Source of the DNA: JBBQER01 sp052148155 | GTDB taxonomy: Bacteria; Actinomycetota; Acidimicrobiia; IMCC26256; PALSA-610 | Length of the DNA stretch: 15,465 nucleotides | Assembly: GCA_052148155.1 (NCBI GenBank) | Contig: JBKQIY010000193.1 | Coordinates: forward strand, 1-15,465 | Reading direction: 5' to 3' | In this document: piece by piece, positions 1 to 7,046 of the stretch | How the letters are laid out: each line of letters starts with the position of its first letter | Numbering within the stretch: the stretch's first letter is position 1 | Notes under the pieces: model-generated | Database searches by the model: none | Seen by the model: only the letters and a program-made list of their open reading frames with translations | What the model was told of the DNA's origin: nothing | Made by a program: the position numbers and the translations under genes

Positions 1-586
1 ACATCCAGCACAACCCGACAACACCGCGCGCAGCTACGACCACCACCCGCGATCACAGCATCGGTCACAACCAACACACGACCGACAACCACTCACAACC
101 CCACACAATCGGTGGATCCGGGCTAAGACAGAAACGATGCACGGTTCGTTCTGCGGCGAGCCCGCCACGGTCGATCTGGCCCCGGTGTGATGCAATCACC
201 AGAGCCCACGTACGTCAGCCCGGTTGGTCTCCGCACGATCATCGAGGCCGGACGCGCGGTCCATCAGCGCGGCGAGGGTCGGGGCTGACAGGCTCAGTGG
301 GGAGTCGGGTCCACTCGTCTTGCGACGAGTTCGTACGCATCGACGAACAGACTGACGCAGGTGTACTTCAACGACATTCCGCCTTGTGCCGCGACGACCG
401 CGCGTGCTTGGCGCTGAAGTTGAAGGTGAGGGTGGATGTTGCATGGGGGTCGACGGGGGCCGGGTCCGAAACGTCGGTGTATCCGTCGCATCACGGGGTT
501 CCCGGCTCCGGGCGTCGCGGAACGAACGGGCTTGCTGGCGACGGGGCTTGTGACTTGACTTGTGGAGATCGGTCGGAGGAGGTGAG
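1..586. other. Gene-poor stretch before the first CDS
   Basis: No intact gene is supported here. The first 110 bases are rich in A and C on the plus strand, with CACAACC at 9-15, 66-72 and 94-100. Frame 3 is open from the left edge to 623, but its translation is Arg/His/Thr-rich with no recognisable motif, so I treat it as a chance open frame in GC-rich DNA. A possible minus-strand gene relic at about 196-450 is listed separately. The right end carries the ribosome binding site (577-582) of the next gene. Confidence 0.5.
196..450 (-). pseudogene. Possible decayed gene, C-terminal part, unidentified
   Basis: Two minus-strand frames each give a short protein-like stretch. The upstream one (about 440 down to 294) contains MSLKYTCVSLFVDAYELVAR and stops at 294. 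The downstream one contains LSLSAPTLAALMDRASGLDD and ends at a TGA at 196-198. Joined by one frame change near 300 they would read as a single helix-rich C-terminus with reasonable GC-rich third positions. I do not recognise a family. It could equally be chance open frame, so this is a low-confidence relic call. Confidence 0.25.
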
Positions 587-1552
587 GTGTTGGGCGGCGC
601 TCGACGTTTGGTCTTGTTGGTAGCGCTGTGGGCCGCTGTAGGTATCGCCGTGGCGGTTCCCGCCCATGCAGCCGATCTGCAACGATGCCGGTTCGTCACC
701 GGGACGCTCGCCGTGACGCCGGGCCTGACCGACGTGCCGGCAGCTCAGACAATAACTGTGCACGGCCGCCTGTCGGGCTGTTCGACCGCGGGTGGGTCAG
801 GAACGTTCTTAGCGACGATCACGATGTCCCACGCGACCTGTTCGAGCCTGTCGGTCGCGTTGCCGCCGACCCGGGCGACGTTCGAGTGGGCTGACGGTCA
901 ACGCTCGCTCGTGTCGTTGACGTTCCCGCCACTGCCGGACTCGCCGAACAAGCTCGCGCTCGCGGGCACCGTGATTTTTGGCGCGGGTCGGGGCGCGTAC
1001 GTGGACACCGGATTCCATCTGACCGTCACGGCCGCGTCCGCGCGTCACAGCACGGCCGACGGCCATCAGGTCGCTCGAAACGCGATCCGAAACGTCCGGC
1101 ATCAGCTGCTGGACAACAAAGCCAGCGGCTGCACATCGACGAATCCCATCGACACGATCCACGTCGCGAACTACGAGGGCTTCGAGTTCAACGCGACACA
1201 CCCCGCTTCGGTAACCACGGCCGCGGGCGGCCGTATCGGCAGCGCGCACTCCACCCGACTCCGTGCGACGACAACCGCCGCGCGGTCGACAACGACAACG
1301 ACTCCGCGCTCGACCGCGACGTTTCTGCCGACCAGGACCGTCCAGCACGCACCGACAGCCAGGGCCGCACCGTCCGCTGCTGCGAGGGCAACCACCAATC
1401 CCGGCGGAAATGGTTCGGTCTCGTTCTTCGATCCCGTGTCGTTGCTCGCAGTTGGGATGATCGGAGGGTCAGTGGTGGGCTTCGTTCTGCTCCTCGTGAA
1501 ACACTCGACGCTCACAACACGACGAACTGTCGTTCGACGCCTCCAACCCTAA
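587..1552 (+). CDS. Exported Thr/Ala-rich protein with C-terminal membrane anchor
   Basis: Hypothetical surface protein of about 321 residues. AGGAGG at 577-582 lies 4 nt before GTG 587 and 7 nt before TTG 590, so translation starts at one of these; an earlier in-frame TTG at 560 has no such site. Residues 6-28 form a signal peptide (RR, hydrophobic core, AHA before Ala-Asp). The mature N-terminal domain (about 30-190) contains spaced cysteines and short beta-like stretches such as TITVHGRLSGC and GTVIFGAGRGAYV. It resembles a class of secreted actinobacterial beta-domain proteins I cannot name. Residues about 210-275 are low-complexity Thr/Ala/Arg, probably an extended linker through the wall. 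A hydrophobic segment near 282-304 followed by a basic tail (TTRRTVVRR) gives a stop-transfer anchor. No LPXTG motif is seen, so anchoring should be by the membrane helix. The gene stands alone. Confidence 0.75.
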   Translation: MLGGARRLVLLVALWAAVGIAVAVPAHAADLQRCRFVTGTLAVTPGLTDVPAAQTITVHGRLSGCSTAGGSGTFLATITMSHATCSSLSVALPPTRATFEWADGQRSLVSLTFPPLPDSPNKLALAGTVIFGAGRGAYVDTGFHLTVTAASARHSTADGHQVARNAIRNVRHQLLDNKASGCTSTNPIDTIHVANYEGFEFNATHPASVTTAAGGRIGSAHSTRLRATTTAARSTTTTTPRSTATFLPTRTVQHAPTARAAPSAAARATTNPGGNGSVSFFDPVSLLAVGMIGGSVVGFVLLLVKHSTLTTRRTVVRRLQP

Positions 1553-1568
1553 GGTCATCCACCTCTTC

Positions 1569-1585
1569 GACGGTAACGAGCCGTC
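1569..1585 (+). terminator. Weak hairpin after the anchored protein gene
   Basis: GACGG and CCGTC form a 5-bp stem with a 7-nt loop, starting 17 nt after the stop codon. There is no T-run, so it is only a candidate transcription end. Confidence 0.25.
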
Positions 1586-1986
1586 AGCTCGAGCGTCGGT
1601 TGCGACGCCGCGGTCGAATCGGAGGCACGTCGTTGCGTCAGTGACTCAGGACGGCCGCAGCCGAATCCGATCGCGCCACAGTCGAACGTTCGATGTCCGC
1701 GGCATCGGCGACGTCGACGCTTGACCCATCGCCAGTACGCGTCCTCGTTTCAGATCAACGGCTCGCCGGCCTCGATTTCCTATTTTCTCGGCCACGAGCG
1801 CGCCATGCCGCAAACGTGAAGCGCTTCGCCGATCACGGCGCCGAGCCGTGTTCCGCCCACCCCGGAACAATGGTGCGCCCATCGCCGGTTTCTGTCACCG
1901 AAGACATATCCGACAACGTTGGCGTGATCAGTCCAAACGCCGGAGTACGAGCCTGTTGATTGTGCACTCGCTCACGCCAAGCAGGA

Positions 1987-1998
1987 CCTACCAGTAGG
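1987..1998. promoter_or_regulatory. Operator-like palindrome CCTAC-CA-GTAGG
   Basis: A perfect inverted repeat with 5-bp arms and a 2-bp centre. Short A/T-containing palindromes of this kind are typical TetR-family binding sites, and both a TetR fragment and a hydrolase relic, which often pair, lie downstream in the window. No intact gene starts next to it, so it may be an orphan site. Confidence 0.3.
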
Positions 1999-2140
1999 CG
2001 GTCAGCGCAACCAACCACCGAGGGACCAGACGGGTATCGCAAGCCGGCGCGAACGGTGAACGCATCGACACCATGCATTCGAATACGCGTACACCGTGCG
2101 ACATCCGCGACCGCGTTCTCGACCCAGTCGAGCTAAGCCG

Positions 2141-2178
2141 GGTCGGCCGCCGCGCAGTGGGGAGCGCAGCGGCCGACC
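2141..2178. repeat. Perfect 10-bp inverted repeat, 18-nt loop
   Basis: GGTCGGCCGC at 2141-2150 pairs exactly with GCGGCCGACC at 2169-2178. It has no T-run and no adjoining intact gene. It could be a terminator stem left from a lost gene or a chance GC-rich hairpin. Confidence 0.45.
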
Positions 2179-2370
2179 GGCGTTAACGCGACACGGCCGC
2201 CGCGGGCGACGAGCGAACCGTGAAGACGGACGCGTTCCCTCCGTCCCTGGAACGCCCGCGGGGCGATCGTACGGACTACGCGCTCCAGGCTCAACGGCAT
2301 GAACGAGGTGGGTCGAGATAGCCGGCACGACCCGTGAGAGAGACGATTCATCGCTACGCGTTTGCGGAGG

Positions 2371-2882
2371 CTTGACGTGCCGGAGGGCGTCCTGCGGATC
2401 GCCGTCCTCGCTCAACTCCGCGGGTCCGGCGATCGGTCAGCCGTCGAGGCCGCGCCGGTCGTGACCTGACCGCGGAGCAGTACAACGACAGCTTCACGAA
2501 CACCTTCGGTGAGGATGCCGCGCGTGGTGCGTTCGAGCGCTGCGCGGTACCGAGACGGGACGAATCTTCTTCGAGGCGGGATTGGCGAACTTTGCGTTGC
2601 ATTCCTCACTCGAAATCGGCGACGATGACGAACGATCAGCGCTGCTGCCCGTCGCCAGTGCCCACGACCGTACGGTCCCAGCAGGAACTGCGACGGCGAA
2701 CTCCCAGAAGTTCCGTCACCCAGCCGCTCGGACCTACCTCGTCGAGTTCTCCGCACGTTCGCATCTGAATATGGTGCAGGACGGACCGGAAGAGATGGCC
2801 GCCGCGATCGAGAACGGCGGCGGCCGCGCCCGGTGTGCACCTGGTCGCGTACGCAGCGCGCCGCGAGCTCTTGGAGAAATGA
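2371..2882 (+). pseudogene. Decayed alpha/beta-hydrolase gene, C-terminal half
   Basis: Homology to alpha/beta-hydrolase fold enzymes can be followed across at least three frame changes. Frame 1 gives DVPEGVLRIAVLAQLR (2374-2421). Frame 3 gives LTAEQYNDSFTNTFGEDAAR and on to CAVP (about 2439-2552). Frame 2 gives GRIFFEAGLANFALHSSLEI and on through VEFSARSHLNMVQDGPEEMA to about 2810. Frame 3 resumes with VHLVAYAARRELLEK and stops at TGA 2880-2882. The order matches the cap and C-terminal part of the family, including the region of the catalytic His (SARSH). The N-terminal half with the nucleophile serine is missing. Multiple breaks argue for old decay, not sequencing error, because flanking genes are intact. 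Family assignment is from memory of conserved patterns; confidence is good for the fold, none for the substrate. Confidence 0.65.
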
Positions 2883-2924
2883 GATCTTGGCAAGATCGAC
2901 GGGGGACTCATTAAGACGACGTAG

Positions 2925-2951
2925 CCGATGCCGTCGGAGCGGGCCCATCGG
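2925..2951 (-). terminator. Candidate terminator after the DUF5996 gene
   Basis: CCGATG (2925-2930) and CATCGG (2946-2951) form a 6-bp stem with a 15-nt GC-rich loop, 9 bases past the TAA of the minus-strand DUF5996 gene. No T-run follows. It also lies just after the hydrolase relic on the plus strand. Confidence 0.3.
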
Positions 2952-2959
2952 GGCTGCGG

Positions 2960-3853
2960 TTACACCGTGAGCGACGGGCTCCACCCCAGTAGCCCCGCGC
3001 ACGCCGCGTAGGTCGTGTCGAAGAACTCGCGTAACGCCGCTTCAGGCTTGGACTCACTGCGCACGTCGTCGTAACGAAAGAGGAACAGGCCGTGCTCGGC
3101 GCTCCAGTAGGCAGTCGCCGGAGCGATCGGGGCGTCTTCTATCTGTGCGGGTTGCGGGTACCCGTAGGCGAAGAACGCCGGCTCGGGGATGCGTTCGTCG
3201 CCGGGCCAGAATCCGACAGTTATCTGTTCGACGTCATAGGACCGCAACGTAATCGGGTCGGCGTCGGGCGGGGGTTCTGCTGCAGCGCCGGAATACCGCG
3301 TGTTGGCGAGATCGAAGGTGCCCCAAAAGAAATGCACGGGACTGGTCCGGCCGCGAAACCGTGCCCGGTACTCGTGCATGACCGCCGCGACGCGGCCGAG
3401 CGCATCGAAGAAGCGCGCGACGGCAGCGCGGTCGTAGCTGTGATGGCTCACGTCCTCGGGAAACGGAATCGGGTTCGCGAACTCGACCGGTGTCTCGTAG
3501 ATCGAGATGTTCACTCCCAGCCGGTCGAGCTGGGCCATGACGTCGGCGTAGAACTCGGCAACCGAACGGTCAACGAGCGCGACGCGTGCCAGGCCACCGT
3601 GGCTTGCTCGGATGACCAGCACGTGGTCGATCAGGTCGAACTCGATATCGACGGTGCCGTCGGCCCACGGCATCGCCGACGTCGACAATCCGCGTGCGGT
3701 CGGATAGAGCGGAACTTGCGCCCACTGCGGCTCGTCGGGCGCCAAGGCGAGGCGCACTTTGCCCACGATCTGCGTGAACATGTGCAGGGTGTCGAGCGTC
3801 TCGCGCCACTCGGCATACGGTAAGGACGGCCACTCGCGCGATGTTGTCGCCAT
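2960..3853 (-). CDS. DUF5996 family protein
   Basis: 297-residue protein of the DUF5996 family, function unknown. Family features visible are the N-terminal block WPSLPYAEWRETLDTLHMFT, the conserved VQWAQVPLYPTARGLSTS-like segment (here EPQWAQVPLYPTARGLSTSA), IEFDLIDHVLVI, the central FWGTFDLANTRYSG, and the C-terminal AYWSAEHGLFLFRYDDVR and FFDTTYAACAGLLGW. It has no signal peptide or membrane segment, so it should be cytosolic. Start: ATG at 3853 is preceded by GGGGAGG (3869-3863) at 9 nt; a TTG one codon earlier is not favoured. The ATG overlaps the stop of a 41-codon upstream ORF as TGATG, which suggests coupled translation. The GNAT gene runs divergently. Length is normal for the family and no defects are seen. 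Confidence 0.88.
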   Translation of the reverse strand: MATTSREWPSLPYAEWRETLDTLHMFTQIVGKVRLALAPDEPQWAQVPLYPTARGLSTSAMPWADGTVDIEFDLIDHVLVIRASHGGLARVALVDRSVAEFYADVMAQLDRLGVNISIYETPVEFANPIPFPEDVSHHSYDRAAVARFFDALGRVAAVMHEYRARFRGRTSPVHFFWGTFDLANTRYSGAAAEPPPDADPITLRSYDVEQITVGFWPGDERIPEPAFFAYGYPQPAQIEDAPIAPATAYWSAEHGLFLFRYDDVRSESKPEAALREFFDTTYAACAGLLGWSPSLTV

Positions 3854-3978
3854 CAATGCCGACCTCCCCGAATCGCCGCGAGGTGCCTCCTCACGGTCCG
3901 GTTGTAGTGCTCCGTGACCTCGACCAGGTCTTGGGACCGCCGGACGGCCGGCGCGTCTTGATCCGCCGATTCAATCAC
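3853..3978 (-). CDS. Small upstream ORF coupled to the DUF5996 gene
   Basis: A 41-codon frame runs from GTG 3978 to TGA 3855-3853, and its last base is the first base of the DUF5996 ATG. The peptide is charged and could be helical (SQDLVEVTEHYNRTVRRHLA), with no cysteine or membrane stretch. The sequence GAGGAAG abuts the GTG, too close for a normal ribosome binding site, so the start is uncertain. It may be a real small protein, a leader that couples translation, or chance. The overlap is what makes it worth listing. Confidence 0.35.
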   Translation of the reverse strand: MIESADQDAPAVRRSQDLVEVTEHYNRTVRRHLAAIRGGRH

Positions 3979-4123
3979 CTTCCTCGTGTCGCCGAGAAGG
4001 CCAGGTTGGATCGCGGCCCATCACCCCGTCCGGAGCGTCGCTTATGACGACGCGGTGGCGGGGATGCGACGTCGGGCGCGTTTCAGAGATACTGATGGTT
4101 CGGTCCCGAAAGAGGTCCCGACC

Positions 4124-4447
4124 GTGAGCGATCCCACAACTGCGCCGATCGTCGTCGACGAGCCTGAACGGCATCGGTTCGTCGTCGAGCAAGACGGCCA
4201 CACGGCCGAGCTCGTCTACCGCACCCGCGCAGACCGCCTCATCATCGTTCACACCGGAGTTCCCGACGAACTGAGCGGACGCGGCATCGCGCAAGCCCTC
4301 GTGCGGGCCGCGGTCAGCCGCGCCCGCGATCAACAACTGACCGTGGTTCCCTGGTGCCCCTTCGCACGGAAGTGGTTGCAGGACCATCCAGAGGTCACGA
4401 CCGGCGTGACGGTCGACTGGACACCCCCACCCGCGCCTTCCGAGTGA
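4124..4447 (+). CDS. Small GNAT acetyltransferase, COG2388 type
   Basis: 107-residue cytosolic protein of the short GNAT branch (COG2388). The N-terminal beta strands (HRFVVEQDGHTAELVYRTR) lead to the TGVPDELSGRGIAQALVRAA segment, which carries the acetyl-CoA pyrophosphate loop (SGRGIA) and its following helix. The C-terminus has the branch signature VPWCPFARKWLQDHPE with its conserved cysteine. The acceptor substrate of this branch is not well defined. Start: GTG 4124 has AAAGAGG (4109-4115) 8 nt upstream and removes an upstream extension of Arg-rich, non-conserved residues. It is divergent from DUF5996, with about 145 bp between the GTG and the small upstream ORF. Length is typical and the fold complete. 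Confidence 0.85.
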   Translation: MSDPTTAPIVVDEPERHRFVVEQDGHTAELVYRTRADRLIIVHTGVPDELSGRGIAQALVRAAVSRARDQQLTVVPWCPFARKWLQDHPEVTTGVTVDWTPPPAPSE

Positions 4448-4654
4448 GCTCGGTCAGCCGGTGGCCGTCATCGCGATTGCTCTTCGAGTGCCAGCCAGAG
4501 CTTCACGTCGCCGGGTGATCAACGTCCGAAGCGCGCGGATCGATCGAGACACTCTTGATCGCGCTTCGTGACGCGATCGCAACGGCGTCGCCACTCTCGA
4601 GGGCCCATCGCCGCTCCATGGACCGCCGTTCACGCTGGATCTTCGCGGCCACTT
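4448..4654. other. Non-coding stretch with a possible minus-strand gene tail
   Basis: No intact gene. On the minus strand one frame gives GDVKLWLALEEQSR followed by a stop, which looks like the very end of a protein, next to the TetR fragment on the same strand. The match is too short to assign. No hairpin with a T-run was seen after the GNAT gene. Confidence 0.3.
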
Positions 4655-4849
4655 CTAGCTAGGCGGTACGTCCGCTCGCCGTGTTGCGAGTCCGGCGAGC
4701 ACGATGTTCACCTTCGCGACGGTGTTGCGTGTTTGGGCCGGTTCCGGAGAGTTCGCGATGAATATGCCGCCGCCCGTGAGCGCGCCGAAGAGGGGCCGGG
4801 CGAGCAGCTCGGGGTCTTCTACTTGAAGTTTTCCGGCCGCCGCGTCCAT
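4655..4849 (-). pseudogene. TetR-family regulator fragment, C-terminal domain only
   Basis: About 60 codons ending in TAG. The segment VEDPELLARPLFGALTGGGI followed by FIANSPEPAQTRNTVAKVNI and VLAGLA has the pattern of the last two helices of many TetR/AcrR C-terminal (ligand) domains, where a D-P-x-L-L-A-R-x-L-F-G-A-L-T block is followed by A-x-x-P-D-P-A and a final L-L-x-G-L. The DNA-binding HTH and the rest of the ligand domain, expected to the right on this strand, are gone. That place is taken by the plus-strand maleylpyruvate-isomerase relic, so a deletion or rearrangement joined the two near 4835-4850. Not functional as a regulator. It might instead be chance similarity, but the run is long and regular. 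Confidence 0.5.
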
Positions 4850-5401
4850 GCGCGAGAACGTCCACCAACTGCGGAGTGCTTACGCGCAGCGCAAGCGTCA
4901 CGGCGGGCCGCTCGAGGCCGCGCTTTCAGCAATACCGGTACGCGTACGGGCCGACCCCGCCGCAGATCGTCGAACGACTCGCGACGATCGCACCCAAGAC
5001 GGTACGCGGCAGAAGCCGCGGACCAGCACTCGTACGTCACCACGCGAAACTGAAGGTCGACGGCCCGGTCTCCGAAACCTGGAAGCTCGACTACCTCATC
5101 GACACTGCCTACCGGTGCGATCTGTAGATACACCGCATCGACACCGCAGGGCGGTCAGCGACCGCCCGAGCTCAGCGCGGGAGCACGACGGACGCATCGT
5201 CGCCGATGCCGTGGCCGAATGGGCCCGACGCCACGGCTGTCCGCTCGCGCTTGGACGCACCGGCCCGGCCGCCAGTATCTGAACCCACGCGCCCGACTCG
5301 CCCGACGCCGAACGTCCGACACTCGACGCGATCGAGTTCTGCCGCACCTCGCCGGCCGCGCACCCGCAACCGACCTCCTCACCACGGTCGTCCCGTTCTC
5401 A
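4848..5401 (+). pseudogene. Decayed mycothiol-dependent maleylpyruvate isomerase family gene
   Basis: Pieces of this family, a DinB-like fold using mycothiol and a metal, occur in order in different frames. They are MRENVHQLRSAYAQRKR and IPVRVRAD, then (after a frame change near 4960) PPQIVERLATIAPKTVRGRS and SETWKLDYLIDTAYRCDL. A TAG at 5125-5127 stands where the family has Trp in the DxWxHRxDxAR motif, and the same frame continues IHRIDTAGR. After another shift comes REHDGRIVADAVAEWARRHG and LTGPAG-like GRTGPAAS, then LDAIEFCR and, after a last shift, LAGRAPATDLLTTVVPF, the usual C-terminus, ending near 5401. The first roughly 80-100 residues, with the first metal-ligand region, are absent. 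With one amber and at least three frame changes it cannot be functional. The family is tied to actinobacterial thiol chemistry, which supports the host assignment. Confidence 0.75.
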
Positions 5402-5444
5402 ACACCAGCACCGAGCACGCGACGCACGGACGCAGCCGTCGAGA

Positions 5445-7046
5445 TCAGATGGTGATGGCCGCGGATGGAACCGACGTCAGGCCGGTGCCGCGTCGGTTGG
5501 TCGCACTGACCGTGCACGTGTAGGACCGGGCGAACGTGAGGTCCTTGACGCCGAGTGGACTTGCGGTGCCGGTCGTTCCTTTCGGGATGCCGCCGTTCGA
5601 TGATCGACAGACGGCCTTGAGGCTCGTAATGGGCGCACCGTTGTTCGCCGGTTTCGTGAACGACACTTTCAGGTGACCGGCACCGAGGCGAGCGACCTTC
5701 GGCTTGCCGGGCTGTCCGGGCGCGCCCACCGTGACGGCGTTCGACGCGGCCGACGGCAGGCTCGTACCGTCAGCGTTCGTGGCGGTGACGGTGCATCGGT
5801 AGCTGCGCTTGGTCATCACGCCAGTCACCGTGATCGGTGTGGGGGTCGGTCCGTTGTGGGCGCCGCGGCGTGTCGTACCGCCGTCGTTCGAGGTGCACGT
5901 CGCATTGAAGTTGGTGATCGCAGGGCCCCTGCTCGAACCGGCCCGGTAGGAGACCGTCAACGTGCCGACGCCGCCGGTCGTCGGGCCCGACCTCGCGGTT
6001 GCAGCGGTGGGCGAGTTCGGACCGAGCGGCGGTGTCGCCGCGGTCGTGATCCTTCCGATCGAGGTGGAACCGAAGTTGGTGAACCAGACGGCGTCGTCGG
6101 GACCGACGGTGATCCCGGAAGGCTCTGAGATGCTTGGGCCGGTGTAATGCGTGACGGTTCCGGCCGTGGTGATCCGCCCGATTGAGTCGCTGTTGAAGTT
6201 CGTAAACCACAACGCACCGTCGGGACCGGCCGTGATGCCAGAAGGCCCTGAGATGCTCGGGTCGGTGAAGTTGGTGACGGTCCCCGCCGTGGTGATCCGC
6301 CCGATCGAATTGTTGCCGTTGTTCGTGAACCACAACGCACCGTCGGGACCGGCGGTGATGCCGACCGGATCTGAGATGTGAGGGCCGCTGTAGTGGGTGA
6401 CGGTCCCGGCTGTGGTGATCCGCCCGATCGAATTGTTGCCGTCGTTGAGGAACCAGAGGGCGCCGTCGGGACCGGCGGTGATGTCGGAAGGCCCTGAGAT
6501 GCTCGGGTCGGTGAAGTTGGTGACGGTCCCGGCTGTGGTGATCCGTCCGATCGAATTGTTGCCGTTGTTCGTGAACCACAACGCACCGTCGGAACCGGCG
6601 GTGATGTCGGCTGGTGTCGAAATGGTCGCGTCGGTGTAGTTGGTGACGGTCCCGGCTGTGGTGATCCGTCCGATCGAGTCGTCGAAGTTCGTGAACCACA
6701 ACGCACCGTCAGGACCGGCGGTGATTCCGGTCGGTGAGGAGATGCTCGCATCGAAGGTGTCGGTGATGGTGCCGGCGGCGGTGATCCGCCCGACCGAGTT
6801 GTTGGTTTCGTTGACGAACCACAAGGCCCCGTCGGATCCGACCGCGATGCCGGAAGGCCCGGAGATGTTCGCGTTGGTGTAGCTCGTGACTACTGGTCCG
6901 GCCGCGCCGGCCGGACTGACCCCGACCCAACCCGCGACCAGTAACCATGCGGCGAGGACCAAGGCGAATGAGACGGCCGCGCGGTGCCGGCAACGACGGT
7001 CGCGCCCCGCGGTGCGCGTCCAGTGCTGCGAGATCGGCTCCACCAA
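5445..7046 (-). CDS. Secreted Vgb-like seven-bladed beta-propeller with two Fn3-like domains
   Basis: About 533 residues from TTG 7046, which has GGGGAG (7062-7057) 10 nt upstream; GTG 7043 is an alternative, and ATG 7133 would add 29 residues without a ribosome binding site. Residues 23-43 are hydrophobic and AGA at 46-48 is a likely signal-peptidase site, so the protein is exported. Residues about 52-340 hold seven repeats of about 41 residues of the form GITAGPDGALWFTNxxxxSIGRI, the pattern of virginiamycin B lyase (Vgb)/streptogramin-lyase propellers. The Glu that usually follows WFT in this family is Asn in every blade, and His residues are few, so lyase activity is doubtful and a binding or structural role more likely. 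Residues about 345-533 form two Fn3-like domains, each ending with SYxCTVxATNxxGT and carrying a cysteine pair. The gene stands alone. Confidence 0.82.
   Translation of the reverse strand: MVEPISQHWTRTAGRDRRCRHRAAVSFALVLAAWLLVAGWVGVSPAGAAGPVVTSYTNANISGPSGIAVGSDGALWFVNETNNSVGRITAAGTITDTFDASISSPTGITAGPDGALWFTNFDDSIGRITTAGTVTNYTDATISTPADITAGSDGALWFTNNGNNSIGRITTAGTVTNFTDPSISGPSDITAGPDGALWFLNDGNNSIGRITTAGTVTHYSGPHISDPVGITAGPDGALWFTNNGNNSIGRITTAGTVTNFTDPSISGPSGITAGPDGALWFTNFNSDSIGRITTAGTVTHYTGPSISEPSGITVGPDDAVWFTNFGSTSIGRITTAATPPLGPNSPTAATARSGPTTGGVGTLTVSYRAGSSRGPAITNFNATCTSNDGGTTRRGAHNGPTPTPITVTGVMTKRSYRCTVTATNADGTSLPSAASNAVTVGAPGQPGKPKVARLGAGHLKVSFTKPANNGAPITSLKAVCRSSNGGIPKGTTGTASPLGVKDLTFARSYTCTVSATNRRGTGLTSVPSAAITI
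6046..6870 (-). repeat. Tandem 123-bp repeats encoding propeller blades
   Basis: The GRI-coding site recurs at 6046, 6169, 6292, 6415, 6538, 6661 and 6781, that is every 123 bp, with one 120-bp unit where two residues' worth of loop differs. Bases 6241-6360 and 6487-6606 (246 bp apart, two blades) differ at only 4 of 120 positions, so a two-blade block was copied recently or is homogenised by gene conversion. It is an in-gene coding repeat, not CRISPR. Confidence 0.9.

Larger units (their letters stand above)
1586..2370. other. About 0.8 kb with no supported gene
   Basis: Several overlapping short open frames occur on both strands but none shows a recognisable family, a convincing ribosome binding site or consistent codon use. 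The minus strand at 1646-1882 and 1833-2078 gives the least chance-like translations, but I cannot assign them. Two inverted repeats inside are listed separately (1987-1998 and 2141-2178). Since a decayed hydrolase follows directly, this stretch may be more advanced gene decay; its missing N-terminal half would be expected here, but no nucleophile-elbow motif (GHSxGG type) is visible. Confidence 0.5.

Noticed and set aside
3092..3823. 243-codon plus-strand open frame
   Set aside because: Antisense shadow of the DUF5996 gene, which has full-length family motifs and a good ribosome binding site.
6046..6870. Regular repeats resembling an array
   Set aside because: Period of 123 bp, whole-unit similarity and an open coding frame exclude CRISPR.
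5770..6882. Several repetitive open frames on both strands across the propeller gene
   Set aside because: They repeat because the 123-bp blade repeats are read in other frames; only the minus-strand Vgb-like frame gives a fold.
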